64,000 nucleotides of DNA. It comes from Conus ventricosus. Taxonomy: Eukaryota; Mollusca; Gastropoda; Neogastropoda; Conidae. Both the position numbers and the translations under genes were made by a program. Below the pieces are notes generated by a model, which saw only the letters and a list, made by a program, of their open reading frames with translations, did not search any database and was not told where the DNA came from. Numbering within the stretch: position 1 is the stretch's first letter; each line of letters opens with the position of its first letter. The stretch spans positions 35,896,241 to 35,960,240 of the forward strand of contig CM031601.1 of NCBI GenBank assembly GCA_018398815.1, written 5' to 3'. Below, piece after piece: positions 46,655 through 57,599 of this stretch.

Positions 46655-47506
46655 ATGTCTCAAGACAGCATTTCTTCAGAATTAGAGAGAGAACTTCTGG
46701 AATCGCAAGTTGCTCATCAAAATTTATTAGATTTCTCAACACAGCCATCAACTTTAATTCTACCTGACATGGATCAAGCTTCTACTTTTCAACAAGCTCA
46801 AATCTCCCATTACCTACCCCAACACCAACAGAATTGTGGACTGAAGAAGAAAAGAATACTTTACATGAAAATATAAGATACTTTGAAAAATGATTGAAGT
46901 AGCTCGTAAAGCAGAGAGAAGGTCCACAAAAACTGCCGAAACAGCCCAAAAAATCTCTTTTACAATTGTTTAAAGAAAAGGAAGGAAAAAAGTAAAAGCA
47001 GGAAAGAGATGACCAATCATGAGCTGCATAACTATCTTGCATCAAATCAAGCAGATATTAACTTAACAATTTCAAGAGAAACGTTTTCTGAACACCTTTT
47101 GCAGAACATTTGATGAAAACGAAATTGTGGCAAGGTTGCAAAAGGGAGTTAAAAATGTAAAGAAACAGGATGCCCAAACGATGATGATTTACATCCAGTT
47201 TGGGAACTTTTTAAAACCTGTGCAAAAAATGGTTTGATGAGCAAGGAAAGAAGGTAGGATTGCTCAAACTGGGCACAATGGCTTAAAGAGAAATGTGATT
47301 ATTCTGATGATCATGCACGCAAATTGCGTGCTATTGCAAAGATCCTTTTTGGATATCCACAGTTTTTCACTGTTGGTCTTCCCATGAGGTATATTTCTGG
47401 CAAGTTAAAACAGATTACTTCCATGTTGCAAGTCCCTGAATTTAGGGGGTATTGGTCACGCCCTCTCACACTACCAAAAACTGATCAGCTCCAAGCTTCC
47501 CAATAA
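46655..47506 (+). pseudogene. Unrecognised ORF of the duplicated cassette, frameshifted
   Basis: I do not recognise this protein. From the ATG at 46655 a 73-codon frame is acidic and Gln/Ser-rich (MSQDSISSELERELLESQ at the start). The frame shifts near 46820, and in the next frame LWTEEEKNTLHENI continues the charged, helix-like character. A middle part in yet another frame has DENEIVARLQKGVKNV. The last 83 codons (47258-47506) are well formed: WAQWLKEKCDYSDDHARKLR, AIAKILFGYPQFF and ITSMLQVPEFRGYW, ending at TAA. A polyadenylation-type AATAAA overlaps the stop (47502-47507). I chose this start because it follows the leader repeats and precedes the coherent acidic segment. The whole may be one protein of about 280 residues broken by several indels. 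Confidence 0.5.
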
Positions 47507-47830
47507 AGTAAAAGGTTAATGCTGACAAGTTTTGTGAACTACTGACGGTTGGAATGACGCGGTTTTAAAACAGAAACAGCTATAAAATAACCACCTGTCT
47601 GTCAAGTTTTCTGAACTACTGTGACGTGCTTCTAAAAATAGTAATGGTTACGCGTAACCGCTTGGCAAACATTTCTCCTGAAAACCTGCTTCAACGCCCT
47701 GCACACCTTCTTTTAGGCTGCCTTTTCAGGCGGCCGCGAAGAACTTTGAAAAGGTCCTGTGATTTATTCAGGACTTTGATAAGTGCTTTTGGCGGCTGTC
47801 TCGAATTTACGTCGTTCAAGTGGTCAAGCA
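47507..47830. other. 3' region of the cassette
   Basis: No gene seen. Two related segments (GACAAGTTTTGTGAACTACT at about 47523 and GTCAAGTTTTCTGAACTACT at about 47601) form an imperfect direct repeat of about 78 bp period. A perfect 14-bp palindrome, GGTTACGCGTAACC (47646-47659), follows and is kept intact in the corrupted second copy (about 50451-50464). Confidence 0.6.
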
Positions 47831-50640
47831 CCTCAGAAAGCCCGCCCCAAGAGTCCAGGGGGGGAAACCTACCCCCGGGGGAAATGGGCCGGGAACCCCA
47901 ATGGGGTTCCCGGGGAAAACCAACCCCAAAGGGGAGAGGGGCCATTTTCCCTAGGGGTTTGGGGTCTAGGGGAAACGTACCCAGAGTAAGAAGCACGCAA
48001 GGGTCTAGGGGAACCAACCCAGAGTGGACACGCTAGGGGGTTCCAGGGGAAGCTACACAGAGGGGGGCCGCAATGGGGTCCAGCGGAACCTACCCACAGT
48101 GGGGCGCGCTAGGGGTTTTCTGGGAACCAAACCCAGAGTGAAGCATGCACGTTGGGGGGGTCCCGTGGCCCCCATACCCTCCCCCACTCGGGGTGGGTTT
48201 TCCCCGGGACCCTATAGCGTCCCCCCCAACTCGGGTAGGTTCCTTGGCCCCCCAAAAGCGTCCCCCACTCTAGATATTTCCCCCGGGACCCCATACCCGT
48301 CCCCACTCTGGTGGGTTTTCCCCAAGCCCCCCATAGCATGCTCCCCATTTGGGGTTAGGTTCCACTGGACCCCATACTTTTTCCCCACTCGGGGTGGGTT
48401 CCACTGGTTTCCTTTAGCAGGGCCCCACGTTCGGTGGGTTTTCCCAGAGAATGAAAAAATTTTTTCGTTAAACAACCCCCAACCCAGGGTTTTTTTTGGC
48501 CCAAAAACCCCCCCTTTCACATACAAATAAACCGTCCATCACAGGGCCCTTTTTGGGCCCAAAAATTTTAAACCCCCTTTTTTAAAAAAAATTTAAACAC
48601 TAAAAAAAACAGAAAAAATTTTGAACGTAATTACCCTTTAAAAAAGGGGGTTTTTCCGTTAGAAAAACATGGGTAACGGAAAAAAGGGATATTACATTCT
48701 CTCCCATAATAAAAAAATTTAAAGGGGTTTACACCCACGCCCCTCAATTTTCCAGCGCTATTAAAAAAATTTAGAAAAAAAAAAAACCCTAGTTTTTTAC
48801 TTGATTAGTTATTTTTTATATTTAATAAAGTTTATAAGGAAGGTACAAATCAATACCAACAACCTGCTGCCCGGGAGAGATGGGGAAACCCCAAAAAACT
48901 CGAAATGGTTTTTAACCCTGCCAAAACATAAATAGGGTGTTTTTTTTACCGCGCTGTGTATGCTGTGTCTCACACAAAAAGCACCTCCTATCACCCCAAA
49001 AAACCAACCCCCAACCCGGAAAAAACCAGCTTGAAATGGCAACTAAAAAGCCCCGTTCGCTATTGATAACGCCTTTATCAAATCTGGCAGCAGCAACAGG
49101 GGAAACCCTCAAAGCCTAATTTAAAAACCAGAAGTTTAAATTCTAAACATTCGATATATGACCCCCCTAGCACAATCACCCAAAACAACCTAGACATGAC
49201 CCCCCGTGTAAACCCCTTATCAAATCAAGTGGGGGGTTTAAATCACGTGACATTTTTGTTTTTAGAAACCCCCTGTATTAACTGCCGCCATTTCAAAAGG
49301 GAAAGGGTTTGTGCTGGCAGACGTGCGGAGAGTGATTGTCCCTCTGCGGGACGGGGCCCGAGAGAATTTTTTTTAAACCAAAATTTTTAAATGTCTCAAG
49401 ACAGCATTTCTTCAGAATTAAGAGAAGCCTTCGGGAATCGCAAGTTGCCCCATAAATTTTTTTAATAATTTCCCCAACCCAAAACCCTCAATTTTAATTT
49501 CTACCTAAACATGGATCAAGCTTTTTTAACTTTTCAAAACCCCAAAAAATCTCCCATTACCCCACCCCAAAAACCAAAAAAAAGGGGCCTGAAGAAGAAA
49601 AGAATACTTTACAGGAAAATATAAGATATTTTAAAAAAAAATTGTTTTAAGTAGCTCGTAAAGCAAGAGGAAGGCCACAAAAACGCCGAAACCCCCAAAA
49701 AACCCAAACTTTTAAAATTTGGTTTAAAAAAAAGGAAAGGGAAAAAAAAGAAAAAAGGGGAAAAAGAGATGACCAATCATGGCGCATAACTATCTTTCAT
49801 AAAAAATCAAGCAAAAAAAAACTTAAAAAATTTCAAGAAAAAAACGTTTTCTGAACACCTTTTTTGAGAAAAAATTTGATAAAACAAAATTGTGGCAAGG
49901 TTGCAAAAGGGGATTTTAAAAATGTAAAGAAACAGGATCCCCCAAACGATAAAAGATTACATCCTTTTTTGGGGGAATTTTTTTAAACCTTTGGGGCCAA
50001 AAATGGTTTGGATGAGCAAAGGAAAGAAGGTGGGGTTTTTGCTAAAAAACGGGGCAAAAAGGGCTTAAAGGGGAAATGTGAAAAATTCTGAGAACAGCAC
50101 GAAAAAATTGGGCCCTATTGAAAAGACCCTTTTTTTGGATCCCACAGTTTTTCACTGTTGGTCTTCCCAGAGTAAATTTCGGAAAGGGTTAAAAAACAGT
50201 TTTATTCCATGTTCCAAGCCCCTTTAAATTTTTAAGGGGGTTTTGGGTCCCCGGCCCTCTCACACTCCCAAAAAACTGATCAGCCCCCAAGTTTCCCAAA
50301 AAAGGGAAAGGGTTAAAATCCCTTGAAAAGTTTTTTGAACTACTCCGGTGGAAAAGACCCCGGTTTTTTAAACAAAAACCCGCTATAAAAACCACCTGTT
50401 TTTGTCAAGTTTTCTAAAACTACTGTGACGTGCTTCTAAAAATAGAAAATGGTTACGCGTAACCGCTTGGAAAATTTTTCCCTCCAAAAAACCGCTTAAA
50501 AAACCCCCCAAACCCCTTTCCTTTTTGGGGTTCCCTTTTTCCCCGGGCGGCCGCCAAAGGAACTTTGAAAATGGCCCCGGGGATTTATTAAATTTTTGAA
50601 AAGTGTTTTTGGGGGGCTGTCTCGAAAAAACGCGTTCAAG
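47831..50640 (+). repeat. Second, corrupted copy of the satellite 2/MITE/ORF cassette
   Basis: Collinear with about 45226-47820: satellite 2 monomers (47850-48140), the inverted block (about 48165-48440), the inverted-repeat element (about 48444-48700), the upstream region, leader repeats (about 49306-49370), ORF (ATG at about 49391), palindrome (about 50451) and the same right end (GTTCAAG). Homopolymers are expanded and many bases lost, so the ORF is unreadable. It is either a real tandem duplicate with poor consensus or an uncorrected read of the same locus joined in series. Confidence 0.85.
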
Positions 50641-52949
50641 TGCGAACCAAAAAAACCCCCTTTTCCCCCAAAAGCCCCTTCCCTGTCTTTTGTTTGAATG
50701 ATTCCCGTGGGGTGTGTGTTGTTGTGTGTGGTTGGGGGGTGTGTGTGTGTGTGTGGGGTGTGTGGGGTGCCCTACAAGAGAAGTGCTTTGGAATGAAAGA
50801 GGGGGAGAGAGGTGGAGAAAAAGACAGCCCGACAAAGAGGGAAAAACAAAAACAGACAACAGACGACAAGACGAAAAGACAGACAAAACAGCCAGAACAG
50901 AGAGAAAAGTGGGATAAAGGGGGGGGGAGAAGAAACTTTTTTAATTAATTTTTTTAATTTAAATTTTATTTCGGGTTTAAAAAGGAAGCCCGAAGACTTT
51001 AAAAAAAAAGCTTACTAATATACTTTACAATTAAATTTGGGGAAAGGGCCATAGAGAAGAGTTAAGGGGAGAAGGTTTGAAAAAACCCAATTACTGTCTT
51101 TTTAATCACATAAATATAAAAACCCAGGGTAAGCGGGCCAAACAGGGAAATCCCAAAGATTCTAGGCCCCAAACCCAAGCAAAAAGTTGGTTGCCATTTT
51201 AGTTGATTATATGGCTTCAAAAGTTTTAAAAAACAAAACTTTTCAACCCCCCTTTCCCGGGGGTAATTTTTTTTGCAAAAAATAAAGAAAAGGTTTGGGG
51301 ATTAAAAAAGGGCTTTTAAAAACCACTAAATTTAACAAAAAAAATTTTAAAATTTATTTTAGTTAAAAAAATGGCTGCCAAACTCATTAATTTGGGATTT
51401 AAAAAAATTTTGTAATAAACCAAATTGGGCGAAAAAAAGGAAAGTACTAAACTTTAATTTTGGAAAAAAGGGGTTTAGAAAGGATGAAAAATAAAAAAAG
51501 ATTGAAAAGGACCTTTTCAAACGAAAAAAAGAAAGGGTTAAAAAATTGTTTTTAAGTGAATTTGGTTTTGAAAAAGGATGTAAAAAATTTTTAAAAAAAA
51601 AATAAAGGGGAAACTTTTTAAAACCGAAGCAATCAAAGGGAAAAACAAGACTTTTGGTAGAAAAACCCAAAAAAATTAGAAAGGTAAAAAAGTAAGGAAA
51701 ACCCGTGCCCTGAAGTTTGAAAACGCTTGGGTTTAAAGAATAAAAGGTTTTTTCCCTTACTTTTTTTTTAAACTTTTTTTTTTTTTTAATTTAAACGAAA
51801 AATTTTTGTGGCTTTAAAAATGCCCAACCCAAAAGGGAAAATTTTGGGAGGAGGGAAAACTAATAAAAATGGAAAAAAATTTTAATTTTTGGGAAGGCCC
51901 AAACCCAAAAAGGCAATATTTTGGTGAAGTAGACTAAATTTTAAATTAACCCCAAAAAATGTTCTTTAAACTTTGGCAAAAACGCAATCTCTAAAATCCC
52001 GGGAAGTCTCTTCAGATGGAGCCCCCAGTAAAATTTCTGTTGACCTTCTGATTGATTTTTAAACGCCTGGAAAGTAAAAAGGAATTTTGGGGTTTAAACA
52101 AAACAGAAAGAAGAAAACACAATCCCGACTTTTAACTCTAACTGGGCCAAAATTAAAAGCTTACACATTTTAAACCCAAAGCAAGGAGGGGGAAAATTTA
52201 AAGGGGTTTCTGGCTGGCCCTGAAGGGACAGCCCTTTGAAATCAAATTAAAAAAAACCCAAATTTTTTAACCTATGGGTTGGCAATTCTTACCTTCCTCT
52301 TCCAAAAATTTAAAAGTTAAAACGAGCATTTTTTAAAAAAACCCAAATTCGCCCAGCATGTTTTTTTTATGGGTGGGGTTTTAGCAAAATTTAAAACCTT
52401 TTAAAAAACATGCAAACAGATTTTTCAAAAATATAAAACAATTTTAAGCAAGAGCCTAAACCTTTGATAACAAAACCCTTTCCCAGTGAGAATGAAAGTA
52501 TATCTCATTTTTGAAGAGCCAAACAAACCAATCACCGAAAACGTTACACAGGGTCGTAGTAGAAAATCAAGGGGCCCAAAGGGATTTTTTCCCAACCCCC
52601 CTTTTTTTAGGAACCGCTTAAACAAAAAAGTAAAATTTTATACTGTTTGCAGTTTGGGAAAAAGAGCCATTATGTAATAACCCGGAAAAATAAGCAGACT
52701 TATGGTTTTTCCCTCAAAGGAAAAAAGCTAAAAAAGGGTTTTGGGGTAAAGGTGTCTGGTTAGTCCCCCAACTATAGAACGGGCACCCCGGGTAAAAAGG
52801 GAACCCAAATTTGAAAAATTTTTTGAAAGCGGGTAAAACCAAACGCCTCAAACCAAAAACCCAGGGTCTAAAGTTATTTTTAAAAAATTAAACACAAAAT
52901 AAAAATGACCCCAAAAAATACGGGGTTTTAAATCTGACTTTGAAACGCT
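50641..52949. other. Low-quality AT-rich sequence, no feature resolved
   Basis: Contains a GT-rich microsatellite (about 50708-50770) and then A/T homopolymer-rich sequence. The polymerase N-terminus may extend into the last few hundred bases, but I cannot see motifs that prove it. Confidence 0.4.
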
Positions 52950-55060
52950 TTTTTCCCGCAGTACTACGGTCCACAACACCCAAGAAAAAAAAAACAACCT
53001 TAAAACCCCCATCAGACGCTTATGCGTTTATTTTTTGTTGGGGTCAAAAAGGGCCCCAAAAAACACAAAACCCCGGGAGTTTAAAAAGGGGCCCCCCCAA
53101 CGCACTAGTAGATTTTTAGGGGCAGTTTGAAACAATTTTCGAAATTTAACTACTCCAACAAAATAAATTTTTCAGACATTGTTATGCCCTCCTGAAGACC
53201 AAAAAACGTTATGACTCATCTACACACTGCTGGATTTGTGGCTTAGAGCTAACACCTAACAGAAAAGACGTGACAGAAAGAACCACGATCACTTTACGGA
53301 AATTTCAAAAGGGGCGCCCCACAAAAAATTTGTAATCTTCAATTTAAAGGGTTAAACCCAAAGACAGGGAAAATGCCTACCCTTCTTTCATAATTTAACG
53401 AGGTTTAACGTTTCCCTCTTTTCCCTCATGAAAAGCAGTAAATTTTCCTAAATTTAAAGGGGGGGTTCCCTGCTTTGCACAATCTTCGAAAAGAAAATGA
53501 CTTTTTAACCATTGACTTTTTAAACCTTTTATGACTCACCCAACATCTGAGGGGGAGTTTAAAAAGTTAGGGGGGATCTAAAAACAAGATTTTCCCAAAT
53601 TTTCACTAAAAAATACTTTGCCCCAACTTTAGGCAAAAAGGGGAGTTTCCCCTTTTTAAAATCCATAAACCTCGGGGGATAGGTTTGAACGAAGCCCTTA
53701 CTTCCCCCTAAAGGCGCTTTCTTTTCTAGCCCTTTAGGGGCAAAGATATAACTAAAGCCGACAAAGAATACCACAGAAAGCCGGACGAAATACACTGGGG
53801 GAAACGAGGGTGATTATAAAGACGTATTTTTTGGGGCGGGACAGTGTTTTTTAAAGCAGCTTTTTTCAAAATTTAACAGATCTACAAAAGAAAAAATTAC
53901 GTCTAGACTAAATCACATTACATTTTGCCCCGGGTTTTAATTTTGGGATGCTTTCTTAAAGCCCCTACAAACATCCAGTTTTGACTTAATTTTCTGACCC
54001 AACCCAAAACCCCAGATGAGGAAGACGGGCTGAGGGGAGGAAATGGGAAAGGGCCTCACACCCTTACTGTAAACCCAAATAACAATTATTTAGCCAAATT
54101 AAAAACCCCACAAAAACCAAACCAACAATCTAATGTCTTAGACCCTAAAAAACTGAAAGGAAAGGGCAAAGAGTAAACCGCTTCCACTGAGAAACTTTAA
54201 AATTTTAAAAAGGGGCCCTCATAAATGTCAATACTGGGGTTAATAGGGTTGTCACAGCTTCCGCCTTTAATAATCCAAGGGGGACAAAACTTGGAATTAG
54301 CCCTTAAAATACCCCTAAAGAACTAAAACGATGTCCATAACGTTTTACCCACTACCCCCGGGGAAAGATTAAAGATGGGGGCCCCATTAAAACCTCCTAA
54401 ACTTGTGCCTAATCCTTAGGAAAAAAAACTAAATATGTGTGCCATTAAAGACTCCAATTTTTTTAAAACCTAAGAAAACACAAAGTTTGACGGGCCTTTC
54501 ACAGAAAAATTTTATCTTTGTCAAGACCCCTTTATGGGGCCCAATACATCAAGAAGAATACGGGATCTTGGGAACTAAAGCCACTGAGCTTCAGAAAAAG
54601 ATTTCCCTTTAAACTAAATAAAACAACAGCGTTTTGGCAAAACTAGGGAAAATCCCCACAAACAAAAGTGTTAAATTTTTAAGTTACAAAAAAAAAACCA
54701 AAGAAAATTTTAATTTTTGCCCAAAAAACCCTAACTATCAAGACTTTAGAAGATTTAACGACAGCCGGGTTTGGGAAATTGGGGATGAAAAAAAAGGGAA
54801 AGTTAATTTGGGCCCAACCGGGTTTTTATGGGGTTTTTAAACCCAATTAGATTTTGCCCAAAGTTATTGAGGGTTAAAATTTTTCAGTACCCCCCTTTAA
54901 ACCGCGAAAAAGCCCTTTTAAACACAGCCCAACTGAATTTTTTTTTTTGGATGTTCCAACGAAGATTTTTATAAGACTTAGAAACAGAATTAGCAAAAAG
55001 GAACTAAAGGGGAGGGAAACGACACATGCGACTTTTTCCAAAAGACTTTGTTTTAACTTT
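52950..55060 (+). pseudogene. polB: Protein-primed family B DNA polymerase, Maverick/Polinton-like, shattered
   Basis: No frame stays open, but signature blocks of protein-primed family B polymerases appear in the right order on the plus strand, in shifting frames: SDAYAF (53012), HCWICGLELTP (53225), the HDHFT block (53284) followed by a CNL-type segment, FHNL (53386, exonuclease II-like), DYKDVFF (53812, exonuclease III-like), LRGG (54030), and NPNYQDFRRFNDS (54727-54765), which precedes motif C in Polinton polymerases. The longest intact piece is 54634-54840 (68 codons). The palm motifs A (about 54230) and C (about 54930) are too damaged to read. This enzyme copies linear protein-capped genomes in self-synthesising Maverick/Polinton transposons and related viruses. 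No integrase, ATPase or capsid gene was identified nearby. An endogenous viral copy is an alternative. Confidence 0.72.
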
Positions 55061-57500
55061 CAACTGTAAACAAGAAAGAAATTGGGAAAAAATGAAGGTG
55101 AACACAAGGGGACAGTTATAAAAAAGAAATGTTGGGTTTTGGGGCAAAGATGTACAGCTTTTGCCAGCCAGATTTTTGGTAATAAGAAGGCAAAAGGGAA
55201 AAATAAAAAATTTTTGCCCAAAAAAAAATTTTAAAATTTTTCCCACACAACAACAAGAAAAGCTCTCTTTAAAAACAAATTTTTTTAAAACACAAAAAAA
55301 TTAAAAAAAAATCTTCGCTCTACTCTTCTCAAGTAAACAAAACCCTGCGTTAACAAAAAACCAAAATTCTCAAACCCAATAAAAAGGGGAATTTTAAACG
55401 TCAGTTCTGACTTTCATATCTGTGGGGCATGGAGAATTTTTAAAAGAATAACTTGACAAAACTTGGCTTGTATTTTCTTAAAAAAACCAAACTAAACTTA
55501 TTTAAAAAACCCTTTAAACAAAACAAAAATTTAAAACCAAACCAAGAATTAAAATTTTGGGAACCCAAAACTAGAAATTTAAAACCCAAGAATTTTTTTT
55601 TTTTTTGCACTTAACTTGAAAATTTATTTCCAAAAAACCAAAAAAGTACTTTCTAAACTAATTTTAACTTGTACTTTTCTAGTTTTTAATTTTGCCCTTT
55701 ATTTATTTCTTAAAAACTATTCCATAGAAAATGGATCTCCTGCGGGAGGTTTGCTCTTTTTTTTTGGGCAGAATTTGGGTTCTTTTTCTTTTACTGGGGG
55801 GCCTTTGCATTTTGGTTGTTGGGTTTTGGTTTTTTTAAAGGTTTTTTGTATTTTCCCCAAAACCACCCCCAGCAAAAACCAGCAGCCCCCAAATACATAA
55901 TGAAACATCTTACGTTTGATTGTGATGTTTTTAAATTTTGTGTTTGTTGTTGTTTTTTGTTTTTTGGTGGCGGCGGTTTTGTATTACTACCCAAAAAATT
56001 TTTTTTTTTCCCTGTTTGGGTTTTTGCTTTTTGCAGTCGTTCCTTTCAGCTATTTTACGCCCACCCTCAACACTCCGGGGACTTTTAATTTAAGTAACAA
56101 TACCACTTGGGGTCCATTTCACTTTGTGGTACATTCTGCCCTGCGGGGGGCCTGGGGCCTGCCTGTGGCGTCTTCTCGCCACTTTTTTTATTGCGTTTAA
56201 ATTTAATATGATAAAAAATTAAAATGAAAAAAAGTAATTAACCCCATGATGAAGGGGCCCATAAAAATGCCCAAATCGGGAAATACATTCAAAAATGCAA
56301 GTTTTCTAGCGACTTTTTTAAAAACCCGGGATCTTTGAAAGTCTTTTTAAATCTTCTTCTGAATAAACCCGGGCGCCATTTACAAAACAACTTGGGCTAT
56401 GACAAATTTCATTGTCTCCCAAAAACCGATCAAAACCTTTTTTTGATCCTAGCGGGTGCTTCTACCTAGCGATACTTTCTCAACGCCCGATGTAAAACAG
56501 TTTTTGGATCTGTTTCAATACTTAGTTCAGTGCCAAAAATACTGTCTATTTTTTCCACAAAAACCAAAATTTATAAACTTTCTTTATGGGCAGGGGGCTG
56601 TTTTGAGAAAGTCCTGCTTGCTCCTCCCATTTTAAATTATTTTCGTCCAATCCTTTTAAAAAGCAATAAAAAATAATATAATATTTTTTAAAACCCAATG
56701 ATTTTAAAAAACGCGGGTTTAAATTTAAAGTATTTGGCCCCTATCTTGGTGTTAAAAGTTTTTTTAAAAACCCTTTGAAAAAATCTTTTAAAAGGGAAAA
56801 ACCACCCAACAGGGGGAAGAAGAAGATTCCCCAAAAAATTTGTTGCAACTTTACTTTTACTTTAACAAAAAAAGTTTTATATGAAAAAAAGCCATAGACA
56901 GCCTTTCGAAATTTTAAATTTTTTTAAAATTTTTTTTTTGGGTTAAAAAAAGATGGTAAAAAAAGTTTATCAATAAAAATTTACCACTCTGCTGAATTAG
57001 CGGCCTTAGAAAAAGGCTATAGCTTGTTAGCAAAAAACATTTTTAAAAAATGAAGGGCTGACCTGGGAAATTTAGAAAATTGAATTTTTGTTAAGGTTAA
57101 TTTTTAATTACTCAGGGTTTGCCTCAAAAGACTTTTTTTTTGTTACCGGGGGGTTTAATTCCCAGAAAATTTTAGTTCATAGAAAGTTTAAATTTTCATA
57201 AAAAAATTTAATTTAAAAAAAGATGGCAGGAGTGGGTTAGAGGGTAGGAAAAAAGCTATTGTTTAATGCTTTAGCCTTCTCGGAAAAAATTACATGTTTA
57301 GTAAATTGGGTCCAAAAAAGAGAGAGAACGCCATCCCCCGGAAATAAAAATTTTTTAGCCAAGGCAAGAAAACGTTTAAAAACGAGAAAAGACGATTTTT
57401 TTGCCACTTAGATTTTTAATAAAAATAATTAAAAAAAGGAACTTTTTAGTGCGAAATCAAAAACCCAAAAGCCTAAGCGTTTTACAGCAATAAGTCCTAA
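55061..57500. other. Low-quality sequence, nothing recognised
   Basis: The stretch is rich in homopolymers. Polymerase C-terminal coding may occupy the first few hundred bases. No further motif was identified on either strand. A hydrophobic frame at 55616-55900 is T-run driven and not called. Confidence 0.35.
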
Positions 57501-57506
57501 CAACAC

Positions 57507-57595
57507 ACACACACCCCCACACACACACCACACCCCCCCACACACACACACCACACAAACACACACAAAAACCCCCACACCCCACCACCCCAGCA
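57507..57595. repeat. (CA)n microsatellite, impure
   Basis: CA repeats broken by C-runs. It lies just beyond the 3' end of the LINE reverse transcriptase, a usual place for a LINE 3' microsatellite tail. Confidence 0.85.
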
Positions 57596-57599
57596 AGGG

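Noticed and set aside
47840..50640. Long terminal repeats of an LTR retrotransposon (the two cassette copies)
   Set aside because: The copies are adjacent with only satellite between them, contain an ORF and an inverted-repeat element, and show no primer-binding site or TG...CA ends. A tandem duplication or assembly repeat explains them better.
55616..55900. Hydrophobic 94-codon frame as a membrane protein
   Set aside because: It consists of phenylalanine/leucine codons from T-runs in the corrupted zone and has no independent support.
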